Origin: Xylanibacter ruminicola
GTDB lineage: Bacteria; Bacteroidota; Bacteroidia; Bacteroidales; Bacteroidaceae
DNA: 64,000 nt
Assembly (NCBI GenBank): GCA_015060625.1
Contig: SUYC01000004.1
Coordinates: 1 to 64,000 of the forward strand
Direction: 5' to 3'
Shown: positions 1 through 7,900 of the stretch, in pieces
Layout: each line of letters begins with the position of its first letter
Position numbering within the stretch: position 1 is the first letter of the stretch
Made by a program: the position numbers and the translations under genes
Notes under the pieces: generated by a model
What the model saw: the letters and a program-made list of their open reading frames with translations, nothing else
What the model was told of the DNA's origin: nothing
Databases searched by the model: none

Positions 1-83
1 TTAAGGTATCAAACAAGCATTCAACCTATGGCAGGGTTAAGGTAAAATCCATTCAACTTTTTCTAGGGTAGTACAGTGTTGTG

Positions 84-244
84 GACCGGTGGTCATAGTG
101 GTCAAAGTCAAAATGGTCATTTTCGATTTCGGGATGTGGTTATTTGCTCACTATATATAAATAGAATATTTATATTATAGTGGGGGGATTTGACAGTTGA
201 TTTTCGATTTTGACCAAAATGACTTTGACAATCGTGACCACGGC
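84..244. repeat. Large imperfect palindrome (MITE-like)
   Basis: Two arms of about 42 bp (about 90-131 and 199-240) are inverted copies. Both contain GTCAAAGTCA or its complement TGACTTTGAC and end in TGGTCA/TGACCA. The arms are concentric with an AT-rich inner palindrome at 149-182 (CACTATATATAAATA...TATAGTG), so the whole block is centred near 165. I see no coding potential and no clear target-site duplication. It fills most of the gene-free stretch before the HU promoter. It could be a MITE, a cruciform-type regulatory site or a structured RNA. Confidence 0.5.
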
Positions 245-311
245 ACTGAAAAAAATCTGAGAAACGAAAAATAATGGGCCCAATCGTTCGTAAACCGCAA
301 TCAAAATATCG

Positions 312-319
312 TACCTTTG
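312..319 (+). promoter_or_regulatory. -7 box of the HU gene promoter
   Basis: TACCTTTG fits the Bacteroidetes -7 consensus TAnnTTTG. No good -33 TTTG lies 19-21 nt upstream. Transcription from here would give a leader of about 165 nt before the start at 488. The leader carries a short TTGACAA-type repeat at 419-443. I see nothing else in 320-487. Confidence 0.5.
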
Positions 320-487
320 CATCGTCAAAATAAAGATAGAACGACGCTCCCCCGCGCGGAAAAAGATTCTCCCACGTGCACTAAGAAAATCTCCCACACG
401 AGAGAAAAAATTCTTTCTCAATTGACAAGTAACAATGGACAATTAAAAGTTAATCAGATTTATTTACAAACTAAAAAAAATAAGATT

Positions 488-1030
488 ATGGCACTGAAAG
501 TTAAAGCACAGGAAAAGTTGCAGAAGATTGGCAAGTATGAGGGAACGTATCGTTACATCATGATGCCGGAGTTGTACACCTCACTCTCGCAGGACAAGGT
601 GATTAAGGAGGCTGCCCTTCGCAGCGGAGTTAGTAAAGGCATCATGCAGGCCTGCTGGGATGCTGCTGGCGAGGTGATCAAGGCGTGGGCCACCGAGGGC
701 CACTCGGTTGCGCTGCCCGGACTGGGCACCATGCGATTCGGCTTGCGCGCCAAGAGCGTGGCCAAGGTGGATGAGGTGAAGGCGGGCCTCGTAACCAGTC
801 GCCGCATCATCTTCACCCCCGCAGTGGATCTGAAGGATGAACTGGCCAACACCGCCATCCAGATCACCTGCTACGACCGCGACGGCAAGGAGGTGAAGCG
901 CGTAACCAGCACCGACCCAGGCACGGTGGAGGAGCCTGATAACGGTGGCAACACCGAGCCCACCACCCCATCAGGCGGCAACGGCGGCGGAAACCAGAAC
1001 GGCGGCTACGACGGCCCCAACGGCGACTAA
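488..1030 (+). CDS. HU-family DNA-binding protein with Gly/Asn-rich tail
   Basis: Product of 180 aa. Residues about 1-125 resemble the Bacteroidales HU-like family (HU/IHF fold with an N-terminal extension). This includes the stretch VIKEAALRSGVSKGIM, a core with GHSVALPGLGTMRFG, and a strand with SRRIIFTP typical of the DNA-binding arm region. Residues about 140-180 are a low-complexity tail rich in Gly, Asn, Pro and Thr. The start at 488 is chosen because the open frame to the left (from 317) overlaps the -7 box at 312-319, and MALKVKAQEKL is the usual beginning of the family. It is followed 94 nt later by the smalltalk gene, a common pairing in Bacteroidales. Role inferred: nucleoid or DNA binding; target unknown. 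Confidence 0.85.
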   Translation: MALKVKAQEKLQKIGKYEGTYRYIMMPELYTSLSQDKVIKEAALRSGVSKGIMQACWDAAGEVIKAWATEGHSVALPGLGTMRFGLRAKSVAKVDEVKAGLVTSRRIIFTPAVDLKDELANTAIQITCYDRDGKEVKRVTSTDPGTVEEPDNGGNTEPTTPSGGNGGGNQNGGYDGPNGD

Positions 1031-1124
1031 GGGTTGGGGCTAAGGCCCCGCCCAATCTTAAAGGTAAAAAGGTAAAAAGGTAAAAAAGTAAAAAGGTAAA
1101 ATGTAAAATTTAAAAAATTGAGTT

Positions 1125-1226
1125 ATGAGCAAGAAGGAGACAGTGAAATTTATCGTGCAGATTATTGCAAGTATCGCCACAGCGATTCTAACGGCCCTGG
1201 GAGCCACCAGCTGTATGGGCGTGTAA
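1125..1226 (+). CDS. Smalltalk family small protein (33 aa)
   Basis: A 33-aa peptide beginning MSKKETVKFIVQIIAS and ending ATSCMGV. It has a short charged N-terminus, one hydrophobic helix (about residues 8-27) and a C-terminal Cys in a lipobox-like context. This matches the tiny Bacteroidetes family called smalltalk protein, which is typically found next to HU-like genes, and the HU gene is directly upstream here. Function is unknown; a membrane peptide is the simplest reading. The A-rich leader (1061-1124) with repeated GGTAAAAA units is AT-rich and has no Shine-Dalgarno. A terminator follows at 1276. Confidence 0.75.
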   Translation: MSKKETVKFIVQIIASIATAILTALGATSCMGV

Positions 1227-1275
1227 CTATCGTCACAGCGCTGCCCAGCGCAGAAAACCCCAAACAGGCAAACAG

Positions 1276-1309
1276 GAAACGGAGGCCCACCCGGCTTCCG
1301 TTTCTTTTG
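1276..1309 (+). terminator. Terminator after HU-smalltalk
   Basis: GAAACGGAGGCC (1276-1287) pairs with GGCTTCCGTTTC (1293-1304), 12 bp with one G-U pair and a 5-nt loop. It is followed by TTTTG. It closes the HU-smalltalk unit on the plus strand. Confidence 0.7.
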
Positions 1310-1330
1310 TGTATATATCTGTATCAGGCA

Positions 1331-1361
1331 GGCACTTTTAACGCCGCCAGCGGTGCTATGA
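1331..1361. repeat. 31-bp GC-rich repeat, copy 1
   Basis: It shares 28 of 31 bases with 1836-1866 and contains the inverted core CGCCGCCAGCGGTG. It lies 23 bp beyond the 3' end of the first nucleotidyltransferase gene. The second copy holds the equivalent place beside the second nucleotidyltransferase. Confidence 0.7.
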
Positions 1362-1383
1362 GTAGAATGGAGATCTCTCCTTA

Positions 1384-1710
1384 TCACTTAGTTCCATACA
1401 ACACCTGTTTATCTTCTTCTACATTATAATAGAACATGGCATGAGGTCCATTAAACCACTCTTGTTTAGTATAAGCATGGGGACGAATGTCCTCGCCAAT
1501 CTCCCATCCCATCTCTACAAAAGGATAAGAATACCTATTAAAGTCCTCATGCTCAAGTTGTGGCTTATCAAGTATCAACAACAGATCCCAATCAGAGCCA
1601 TCATGCCAATCACCACGAGCTCGCGACCCGTAGAGATACAGCAGACTACCTTTGGGTAACACCCTTTCAGCTACCTGCTTTATGCTGTCAATCACTTTGT
1701 TATTGCTCAT
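1384..1710 (-). CDS. MNT-type nucleotidyltransferase (solitary)
   Basis: Product of 108 aa. The catalytic signature of the minimal nucleotidyltransferase fold is clear near residues 27-42: LYGSRARGD followed by SDWDLLL, that is GS-x-DxD. It lacks a partner HEPN gene directly beside it. The next two genes upstream on the same strand form a separate MNT-HEPN pair with its own promoter. MNT proteins of this size usually act as antitoxins that AMPylate a HEPN RNase; this orphan may cooperate with the neighbouring HEPN or be a remnant of a pair. Its own promoter lies at 1733-1764. Confidence 0.85.
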   Translation of the reverse strand: MSNNKVIDSIKQVAERVLPKGSLLYLYGSRARGDWHDGSDWDLLLILDKPQLEHEDFNRYSYPFVEMGWEIGEDIRPHAYTKQEWFNGPHAMFYYNVEEDKQVLYGTK

Positions 1711-1732
1711 AAACTTCTACATTCTTCGGTTG

Positions 1733-1764
1733 CAAATATACAAAGTATTTCCGAAACGTGCAAG
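1733..1764 (-). promoter_or_regulatory. Promoter of solitary MNT gene
   Basis: Read on the minus strand: TTG, 20 nt, then TATATTTG (complement of 1733-1740), ending 22 nt before the start codon at 1710. The block around the -7 box (GTTGCAAATATACnAAGTATTTC on plus) is nearly identical to the one ahead of the HEPN gene. Confidence 0.7.
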
Positions 1765-1835
1765 TTTTTCAATCAGAAAATCGCTTCTCCGCCAGAACGA
1801 AGAAAAAAAACTGGCTCTCTGGTGTAGCCGCCACC

Positions 1836-1866
1836 GGCACCTTCAACGCCGCCAGCGGCGCTATGA
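1836..1866. repeat. 31-bp GC-rich repeat, copy 2
   Basis: Second copy of the repeat at 1331-1361, with the symmetric core CGCCGCCAGCGGCG. It sits 35 bp past the 3' end of the second MNT gene. A run of eight T on the minus strand (1803-1810) follows, so on this strand it may contribute to termination. Confidence 0.7.
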
Positions 1867-1900
1867 TTATTAAGCTGACAGTTATTGCTGTCATAATTGT

Positions 1901-2221
1901 CTATACTGCTATACCAGTGCGCATAACATCACGAAAAAGTATCGTTTCTTCATCTTGCGCCATTAAAACAGGCTCAATCAAAAGACTTACTTTGTCAACA
2001 TCATGCCACAAATCTGCAGAGCGCTCTAACCAGTCTTCGTCCTTGAATGATGGCAAAATAACAGCTACATCAATGTCGCTCCAAGGGTTGGGATGTCCCT
2101 TGGAATACGATCCAAACATAACCACCATGGGCTCTTCTGAAAAGCGTGGCGATATTATGCGTTTGTATTCTCTGACGAGATCGAGGGCCTCTTCTCGGGT
2201 AAGAACTTTTGGAGTATCCAT
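1901..2221 (-). CDS. MNT nucleotidyltransferase antitoxin (MntA-like)
   Basis: Product of 106 aa with the nucleotidyltransferase signature MFGSYSKGHPNPWSDIDVAV at about residues 34-53, followed by a short helical C-terminus. Its 5' end overlaps the 3' end of the HEPN gene by 67 bp, so the two are translated from one mRNA. In characterised systems the MNT partner AMPylates and silences the HEPN ribonuclease. A hairpin (TGACAG, 6-nt loop, CTGTCA) lies just past the stop codon. The family call is firm; the toxin-antitoxin role is inferred from the pairing. Confidence 0.85.
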   Translation of the reverse strand: MDTPKVLTREEALDLVREYKRIISPRFSEEPMVVMFGSYSKGHPNPWSDIDVAVILPSFKDEDWLERSADLWHDVDKVSLLIEPVLMAQDEETILFRDVMRTGIAV

Positions 2222-2595
2222 TGCTTGAATTGTTTTGTTTGTTCTATGATATAAATGCTTCCCTTATCATTAAGCATGCGCGCCACCTGGCTCTTGTATT
2301 CAGGATAGCGACCTGCAATATACATAGGTGCCATAATTTCTACGAAACGTCGCTGCTCTTCTGCAAGTTCCGACTTTAATCCGCATCCCTCTAATAATCT
2401 GAAATGGTTATGGACATATATAGGCTCATCTTCGCGCATAGCAAACCAATAGGCTTTAATCAGCTTTTCTATTGCTTGATGACAGAGGAAGCCAATATAA
2501 AGCCAATGTCCACTTTGGTAGAGACATTCTGCGGTTGCGATATCTTCGTCAACCTGCTCAAGCCATTTATGTGCTATACTCAGTCTATCCATCAT
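2155..2595 (-). CDS. HEPN-domain protein (HepT-like, COG2250 type)
   Basis: Product of 146 aa, all-helical HEPN. The features seen are the N-terminal segment AHKWLEQVDEDIATAECLYQSGHW, the CHQAIEKLIKAYW helix, the HNHFRLLEG segment, and AGRYPEYK, which is typical of the COG2250 branch. The canonical R-x4-6-H nuclease motif of HepT is not obvious: the nearest is R-x7-H before HNHF. Catalytic activity is therefore uncertain. It is the first gene of the HEPN-MNT operon, with a promoter at 2620-2650. Confidence 0.8.
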   Translation of the reverse strand: MMDRLSIAHKWLEQVDEDIATAECLYQSGHWLYIGFLCHQAIEKLIKAYWFAMREDEPIYVHNHFRLLEGCGLKSELAEEQRRFVEIMAPMYIAGRYPEYKSQVARMLNDKGSIYIIEQTKQFKQWILQKFLPEKRPSISSENTNA

Positions 2596-2619
2596 TACGT
2601 GATTATACGTTTACGGTTG

Positions 2620-2650
2620 CAAATATACGAAGTATTTCTCAAAATTCCAA
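2620..2650 (-). promoter_or_regulatory. Promoter of the HEPN-MNT operon
   Basis: Minus strand: TTGG, 19 nt, TATATTTG (complement of 2620-2627), ending 24 nt before the HEPN start. The flanking 27 bp match the solitary MNT promoter at 1733 closely, which suggests one duplicated promoter. Confidence 0.75.
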
Positions 2651-2760
2651 TATTTTTTTTTGTTAATTATGATTTGATAAAAAAAAGTATTATCTTTACA
2701 CCCAGAATATAGCATTTAAGTTAAATTCAATGATTGATTAATATGGCATATTGATGAAGA

Positions 2761-2791
2761 GGAGCCAACAGTGATGTTCGCTCCTTTTTTT
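2761..2791 (+). terminator. Plus-strand intrinsic terminator, orphan
   Basis: GGAGCCAAC (2761-2769) pairs with GTTCGCTCC (2776-2784) with one mismatch, followed by seven T. No plus-strand gene precedes it: the HEPN gene to the left runs the other way. A weak start-like box TATCTTTA at about 2692 would give a short RNA of about 90 nt ending here. The gene-free stretch 2596-2932 otherwise holds only the HEPN promoter and the susD terminator. Confidence 0.55.
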
Positions 2792-2871
2792 GTGGACGAA
2801 AACTATACCTCGAGCGACACTAATGTGGGCACCGTTAATGGCGCGGGGCACTTTTTTGCCGACGTTGCACT

Positions 2872-2904
2872 AAAAAAAAAGGTCCCCCGCCTAAGCGAGA
2901 GACC
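2872..2904 (-). terminator. Terminator of the susC-susD operon (first pair)
   Basis: On the minus strand, GGTCTCTCGC and GCGGGGGACC pair over 10 bp (two G-U pairs) with a TTAG loop and a following run of nine T. It lies 29 nt past the SusD stop codon. Confidence 0.85.
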
Positions 2905-2932
2905 CTTGATAGAGTATTTAATCTGAATGATT

Positions 2933-4933
2933 TTACTTCTCAGCAGGTGCATCGGTCTCGGTGGGCCAGTATGGGTTCTGGTACATCGGGCTCTGGTCGA
3001 TGCTGGCGTGGTCGGTAGCTGTCAGCAGGAACTGGCGCAGAGGCAGTGGCTGCAGATAGTAGGCCATACGCCAGGTCAGACCGTTAGCGTAGTTGTTGTT
3101 GGTCATGTTAACCACGTGTGGGCAGTGATACTCGCTGATGCTCTTCTGCGATACGTTCGAGCTGCTCGAACCGTCGGCCACGAGGTCGTTATACCACTTC
3201 TCCATCGGTGTGTTCCACAGGTGGATACCCTCGGCATAAACAGGCTTCTTGATCAGCTGCTCGTAGGCGCGCCAGCGCTTCAGGTCCATGTCGCGCAAGC
3301 CCTCGGCCAGGAACTCACAGCTGCGCTCACGACGGATGTTGTAGAGTGTAGCATCGGTGAGCAGCTCGCCAGCGGTGTAAGCACCCCAGTCGAGTGTCTC
3401 CTTGGTCATGTCGGTAGCAGCGATAGTCACCTGAGGATCAACGGCAGCACCGGTGAATCCGGCAGCCTCGCGCACCTTCTTCCAGTACTCCAGAATCTTG
3501 CCCGAGTTGATGTTCTTGGTGAGCATATACTCGGCCTCGATGTAGTTGAGCAGAGCCTCGGTGGCACGGAAGATGACACAAACGTTGTAGCTACCGCCAT
3601 TGGCAGTGAGCGAACGGTCGAAGGTCATACCCTTGCGGATAGCGTAACCAGTGATATATCCATCCTCGGCATTAGCGTTGGTGATGTTTGGTGTAGGCTC
3701 TGTCTGAGTCCAGTGTGTACCGGCATCGTCGGTCACGTTCTTAAAGCAGTTCACCTGTCCGGGCACCTTCAGCATCACCTGCAGGCGTGGGTCGCGGTTC
3801 TCAACCACCTTGGCAATCTCAGAGTCGTCGTAGGTATAGGCCGAAGCGTAGATAGGCTTACCATCAGCCATCACATAGCGCTCCACCAGCGAACGGGTCA
3901 CGCCTGTGCCGATGTTACCCTTCTCAACAGCCACCTCGATATCGTTGTTCAGGCCCAGCGACTTGCTGTACTCGCGCCACAGCAGAATCTCGCTCTTGTC
4001 AGCGCAGTTGGTGGTGCCCCACAACTCGAGGTAAGGATTGCTCTGCCCCTCAGCCTGGGGAACAACACCGTTGTTTACAACCAGCTGGTTCTTATACTTC
4101 TCGGCCACCTCCTCGGCTGCTGCAGCAGCAGTCTCGAAGAAATACTTAGCCTCGTTCTCGATCGAACCAGTGGGGAACTGGTAGCCAGGATTCTTGGCAG
4201 CACCGGGCCATCCTGCACCATTGGGCACGAATGGAGTGCCGGCAAAGTTGGTGAGCCATGAACCCATGTAGAGGGCCACGCGGCTCTTGAACAGCTTGGC
4301 AGCGTCGGCCGAGATGCGGGTGTGGCGCTTCTCAAAGTCGGGCTTCATGTAAGTGATGGCTGTATCCAGGTTGTTCACGATGAAACGAGCCACCTCGTTA
4401 CAAGGCTGACGATGGCTGGCAGCCACGAGCACTGCCTCGTTATCGGGCAGAGCCTCGGTCAGGATAGGCAGGTCGCCATACTTCTTCAACAGCTCGAAAT
4501 AAGCATAGGCACGGAAGAAATAAATCTCGCCCACATACTGACGGATGTTGGTCTCGTTGCCGCTGATGGCGTTCTGGGCCAACTTGGCCTTGAGCTCAGC
4601 CAGCTGATAGTTCACGTTGCGGATGTTACCCCACGACCAGTCGCCCTCGCTCTGGGCGGTGTGCCACAGATTGGCCGAGAATTTAACGCTTGGTGTGCGG
4701 GCAGCCTGAACGTCGGTATTGTTATCGTTAGTGTAGGTTCCGTAGTCCCAACCGCCATGACCAGGCATGATGTCCTGATAAAAACGGTTTGCTACAGCCT
4801 GCACCTGATCCTCGCTGGTGTAGAAATTCTCTGGTGTCAGCGATGATGGTGGCTCCTGCTCCAGATAGTCGGTACATGAAGTAACGCCAGCTGCGAGAGC
4901 CAATGCTATGAATGATGATTTATAGAGTTTCAT
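2933..4933 (-). CDS. SusD/RagB-like surface glycan-binding lipoprotein (pair 1)
   Basis: Product of 666 aa. The N-terminus MKLYKSSFIALALAAGVTSCTDYLEQEPP is a lipoprotein signal with Cys at about 19 and the usual SusD opening. The rest has TPR-like helical segments (EIYFFRAYAYFELLKKYGDLP) and the C-terminal family end with RREREL-like NIRRERSCEFLAEGLRDMDLKRWR. The start at 4933 is chosen over an upstream frame extension because of the signal peptide. It follows SusC by 37 bp in one operon. Expected role: capture of RG-I oligosaccharide at the cell surface as the lid of the SusC transporter. Ligand inferred from the adjacent PL11. Confidence 0.93.
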   Translation of the reverse strand: MKLYKSSFIALALAAGVTSCTDYLEQEPPSSLTPENFYTSEDQVQAVANRFYQDIMPGHGGWDYGTYTNDNNTDVQAARTPSVKFSANLWHTAQSEGDWSWGNIRNVNYQLAELKAKLAQNAISGNETNIRQYVGEIYFFRAYAYFELLKKYGDLPILTEALPDNEAVLVAASHRQPCNEVARFIVNNLDTAITYMKPDFEKRHTRISADAAKLFKSRVALYMGSWLTNFAGTPFVPNGAGWPGAAKNPGYQFPTGSIENEAKYFFETAAAAAEEVAEKYKNQLVVNNGVVPQAEGQSNPYLELWGTTNCADKSEILLWREYSKSLGLNNDIEVAVEKGNIGTGVTRSLVERYVMADGKPIYASAYTYDDSEIAKVVENRDPRLQVMLKVPGQVNCFKNVTDDAGTHWTQTEPTPNITNANAEDGYITGYAIRKGMTFDRSLTANGGSYNVCVIFRATEALLNYIEAEYMLTKNINSGKILEYWKKVREAAGFTGAAVDPQVTIAATDMTKETLDWGAYTAGELLTDATLYNIRRERSCEFLAEGLRDMDLKRWRAYEQLIKKPVYAEGIHLWNTPMEKWYNDLVADGSSSSNVSQKSISEYHCPHVVNMTNNNYANGLTWRMAYYLQPLPLRQFLLTATDHASIDQSPMYQNPYWPTETDAPAEK

Positions 4934-4970
4934 AATTTTCCTAATCTTTTTTTTACGTGAATGTTTACCA

Positions 4971-7900
4971 TTAGAATGATACGTTAAGACCGAATGCAAA
5001 TGTCTTCTGCAAAGGATAGCCGTTGTTCTGATCAACCGAGTTCGACATCAGCTCAGGATCGAACTGGTGAGGCATCTTGGTGATAGTAAACAGGTTCTCG
5101 GCCGAAACAAATACACGCAGGTTGCTGATGCCCCAAGGCTGAGTGATCTGGCGTGGCAGGGTGTAACCCAGCTGCAGGTTCTTCAGGCGAACGTAAGCAC
5201 CATTCATCAGGTAGCGTGTCTGGGCCTGCTCGTTCTTGTCGCTGAACTGTACGCGTGGCAACCAGGCATCCTGATTAGCCTGCTGGTAACCGTTCTGTAC
5301 CGACCAGGTGTTGGCATCGCGATAGTAGTCCTGAACGTCGGTGATACCTACGCTCCACCACTCCCATGAGTTGGTGGTACCGAACAAGTACTCCAGACCG
5401 CCGCCCCATGAGCCGCCAATCCACCAGTCGCGCTTCATCACGCCCTGGAAGAAGGCGCTGATATCAAAGCCCTTGTAAGCTGCATTCAGGTTCAAACCAA
5501 CCAGGTAGCGAGGTGTTGAGTTACCAATCACCTTCAGGTCGCCGTGGTCGGCCAGTGTCTGAGCGCCGCGCGAAATCTTGTTGTCGCCGTTCAGGTCGCG
5601 GTACATGATGTCACCAGCAGCCCAGTTGCTGCCCAGTGAGCTCTGATCGGCTGTTGCCAGGTGAGCGTTCATCTCCTCGTCGCTCTTAGCGATACCGATG
5701 GTCTCGAAGCCCCAGATCTCGTTCATGTAACGACCCTCGATGTAGTTGTTGATCGAACCGGTGGGGTTGTTAGGATAACGGGTAATCTTGGTGCGGGCAT
5801 CAGAGATGTTGAAGGTAACACCGTAAGAAAGACCGTTCTTGAGCACGTCGCGCCAGCTAATCTGCAACTCCCAACCAGCAGTGCGCAAGTCGGTGTTGTT
5901 GGTCACGGGCACACCTGTACCCAGGATGGCAGGCAGCTCAGGAGCGTTACCAACCATATCCTTGGTGTTACGGATATAGTAATCGAAAGTACCAGTCAGT
6001 CGGTTGTTGAAAGCACCGAAGTCGAGACCCAGGTCATAGCTCTCCACCTTCTCCCATGTCAGCAGGGCCGAAACCAGTCCAGGAGCGCTGGTGGTGTTAG
6101 GCTTAGCGCCATTCTGCAACCATGAACCAGCCACCGAGTTGTAGGCGATGGTCTGGTAGGTCTGATACCAGTTATTGATGTTCTGGTTACCCAGCGAACC
6201 GTAAGAAGCACGCAGCTTCAGGGTGTTGACAGTACCGGCCAGATTCTCCCAGAACTTCTCGCGGGCGATGTTCCAACCCAGTGATACTGAGGGGAACAGC
6301 TTCCACATCTTGTCGCTACGGAAACGTGAGGTACCGTCGTAACGCAGGTTAGCCTCGAACAGGTACTTCTCGTCGTAGTTGTAGTTCACACGACCGAAGA
6401 AACCGGCTGTCTGCCACTGGTTGCGCGAACCGTTCACATCAGGAACGATAGCCTGGCCCGAGTAGCTCAGACCGTTGGTCAGGTCAACTTCCGACTTAGT
6501 AGGATCCAGAATACCGTTGCGCTGCAGGCCGAACTGAGTGCGCTTGAGCTGCTCGGTCTGGAAACCGCCCATCACGTGGAAGTTGTGCTTCTCGGCCAGC
6601 GACCAAGTGTATTCGGTGTAGGCCTGGAAGTTCAGGTAGTTATCCTTATACTCATCCTCGTGAACATTCGAGTTCTGGTTGTAGATGATAGCCTCGCCAG
6701 CCACATTGTGGTTGTAGGTGCGCTGGCTATCCCAGTGGCGGATAGCATTATCTATTTTGTAGTTGAAGTCGATATGAGTAATCCAGTTCTTGATAGGCTC
6801 GATCACGAAACCAAGCTGGTGGTTGAGCACGTCGCGCTCCGTACGATCCACACCACCTGTTGCCAAACCCAGAGCTGGTGATGGTGATGAGTACAGATAG
6901 CCGTTGCGATCGTAGAGAGGCAGCATAGGCCAACCCTGACGGGCCATATCGTTATACAGGCTTCTGGTGAGGCCAGCTGGACGATGATAGTTGGTGCGGG
7001 CAAAACGCATGTTGTAGTTCATGCGAATCCACTTGGCCAGCTCGATGTTCATCTTGGCGGTACCGTTGTAACGCTTGTAACCATCGCTACCCATATTCAT
7101 GAAACCGCCCTGGTCCAGATAACCGATTGAGGCATAGAAGTTAAGCTTTTCGGAACCACCGTTCACGCTGGCGTTGTGCTCCTGCGAGAAGGCTGAGTTG
7201 CGGTAAACCACGTCGTACCAATCCACATCGTCGATACCGTAGCCGTAACCGTCGTCCCAAGTCACGCCGTTCTGCGAACCGATAGCGTAAACCAGCTTGC
7301 CATCGGCTGTGCGACGGGTGCCAGGACCTACTGGGGTGGCATTGTGATACTCCTTGATGGCTGCCATGCGCTCGGCATCGAAGAATACCGACTGACCCTG
7401 ATTGGTCTTGGCATCGTTCAACCACGAAGCATAGTCAACCGAGTTCATCATGTGCTTGCCACGAATCAGGTTGCTGAAACGGAAACTGTTGTTATAGTTC
7501 ACCTTCACCTTGCTGTCCTTGCTACCACTCTTGGTAGTGATCAGAATCACACCGAAAGGTGCACGGCTACCGTAGATAGAAGAGGCAGCAGCATCCTTCA
7601 GAACCGAGATGCTCTGGATATCCTGTGGGTTGATGGTGTTCAGGTCGCCCTCCATACCGTCGATCAGGATCAGAGGCGAACCGCTTGAACCCTCACCGAT
7701 AGTGGCGGTACCACGAACGTTGATGCTGGGTGATGCATCGAGCGAACCGCTGGTTGATGCAATCTGCAGTCCAGGAACAACACCCTGCAAGGCCTGGGCG
7801 GCATTTGCTACGGGGCGCTGAGCCAGCTCGTCGCCATCAACAACAGAAACAGCACCCGTCAGATTCACCTTCTTCTGAGTACCGAAACCTACTACTACCA

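Noticed and set aside
170..442. 90-aa minus-strand open frame near the window start
   Set aside because: It runs through the palindrome and the HU promoter, with no recognisable domain.
1118..1429. 103-aa plus-strand open frame over the smalltalk region
   Set aside because: A different frame from the 33-aa smalltalk gene. It crosses the terminator and the 31-bp repeat and has no family features. The shared GTFNAASGAM with the frame at 1758 is only the translated repeat.
1836..1866. 31-bp repeat as an integron attC site
   Set aside because: Too short, no attC core sites, and no integrase in the window.
2927..4261. 444-aa plus-strand open frame opposite SusD
   Set aside because: Shadow of the SusD gene on the other strand; no recognisable domain, no promoter, and the minus strand encodes a full lipoprotein.
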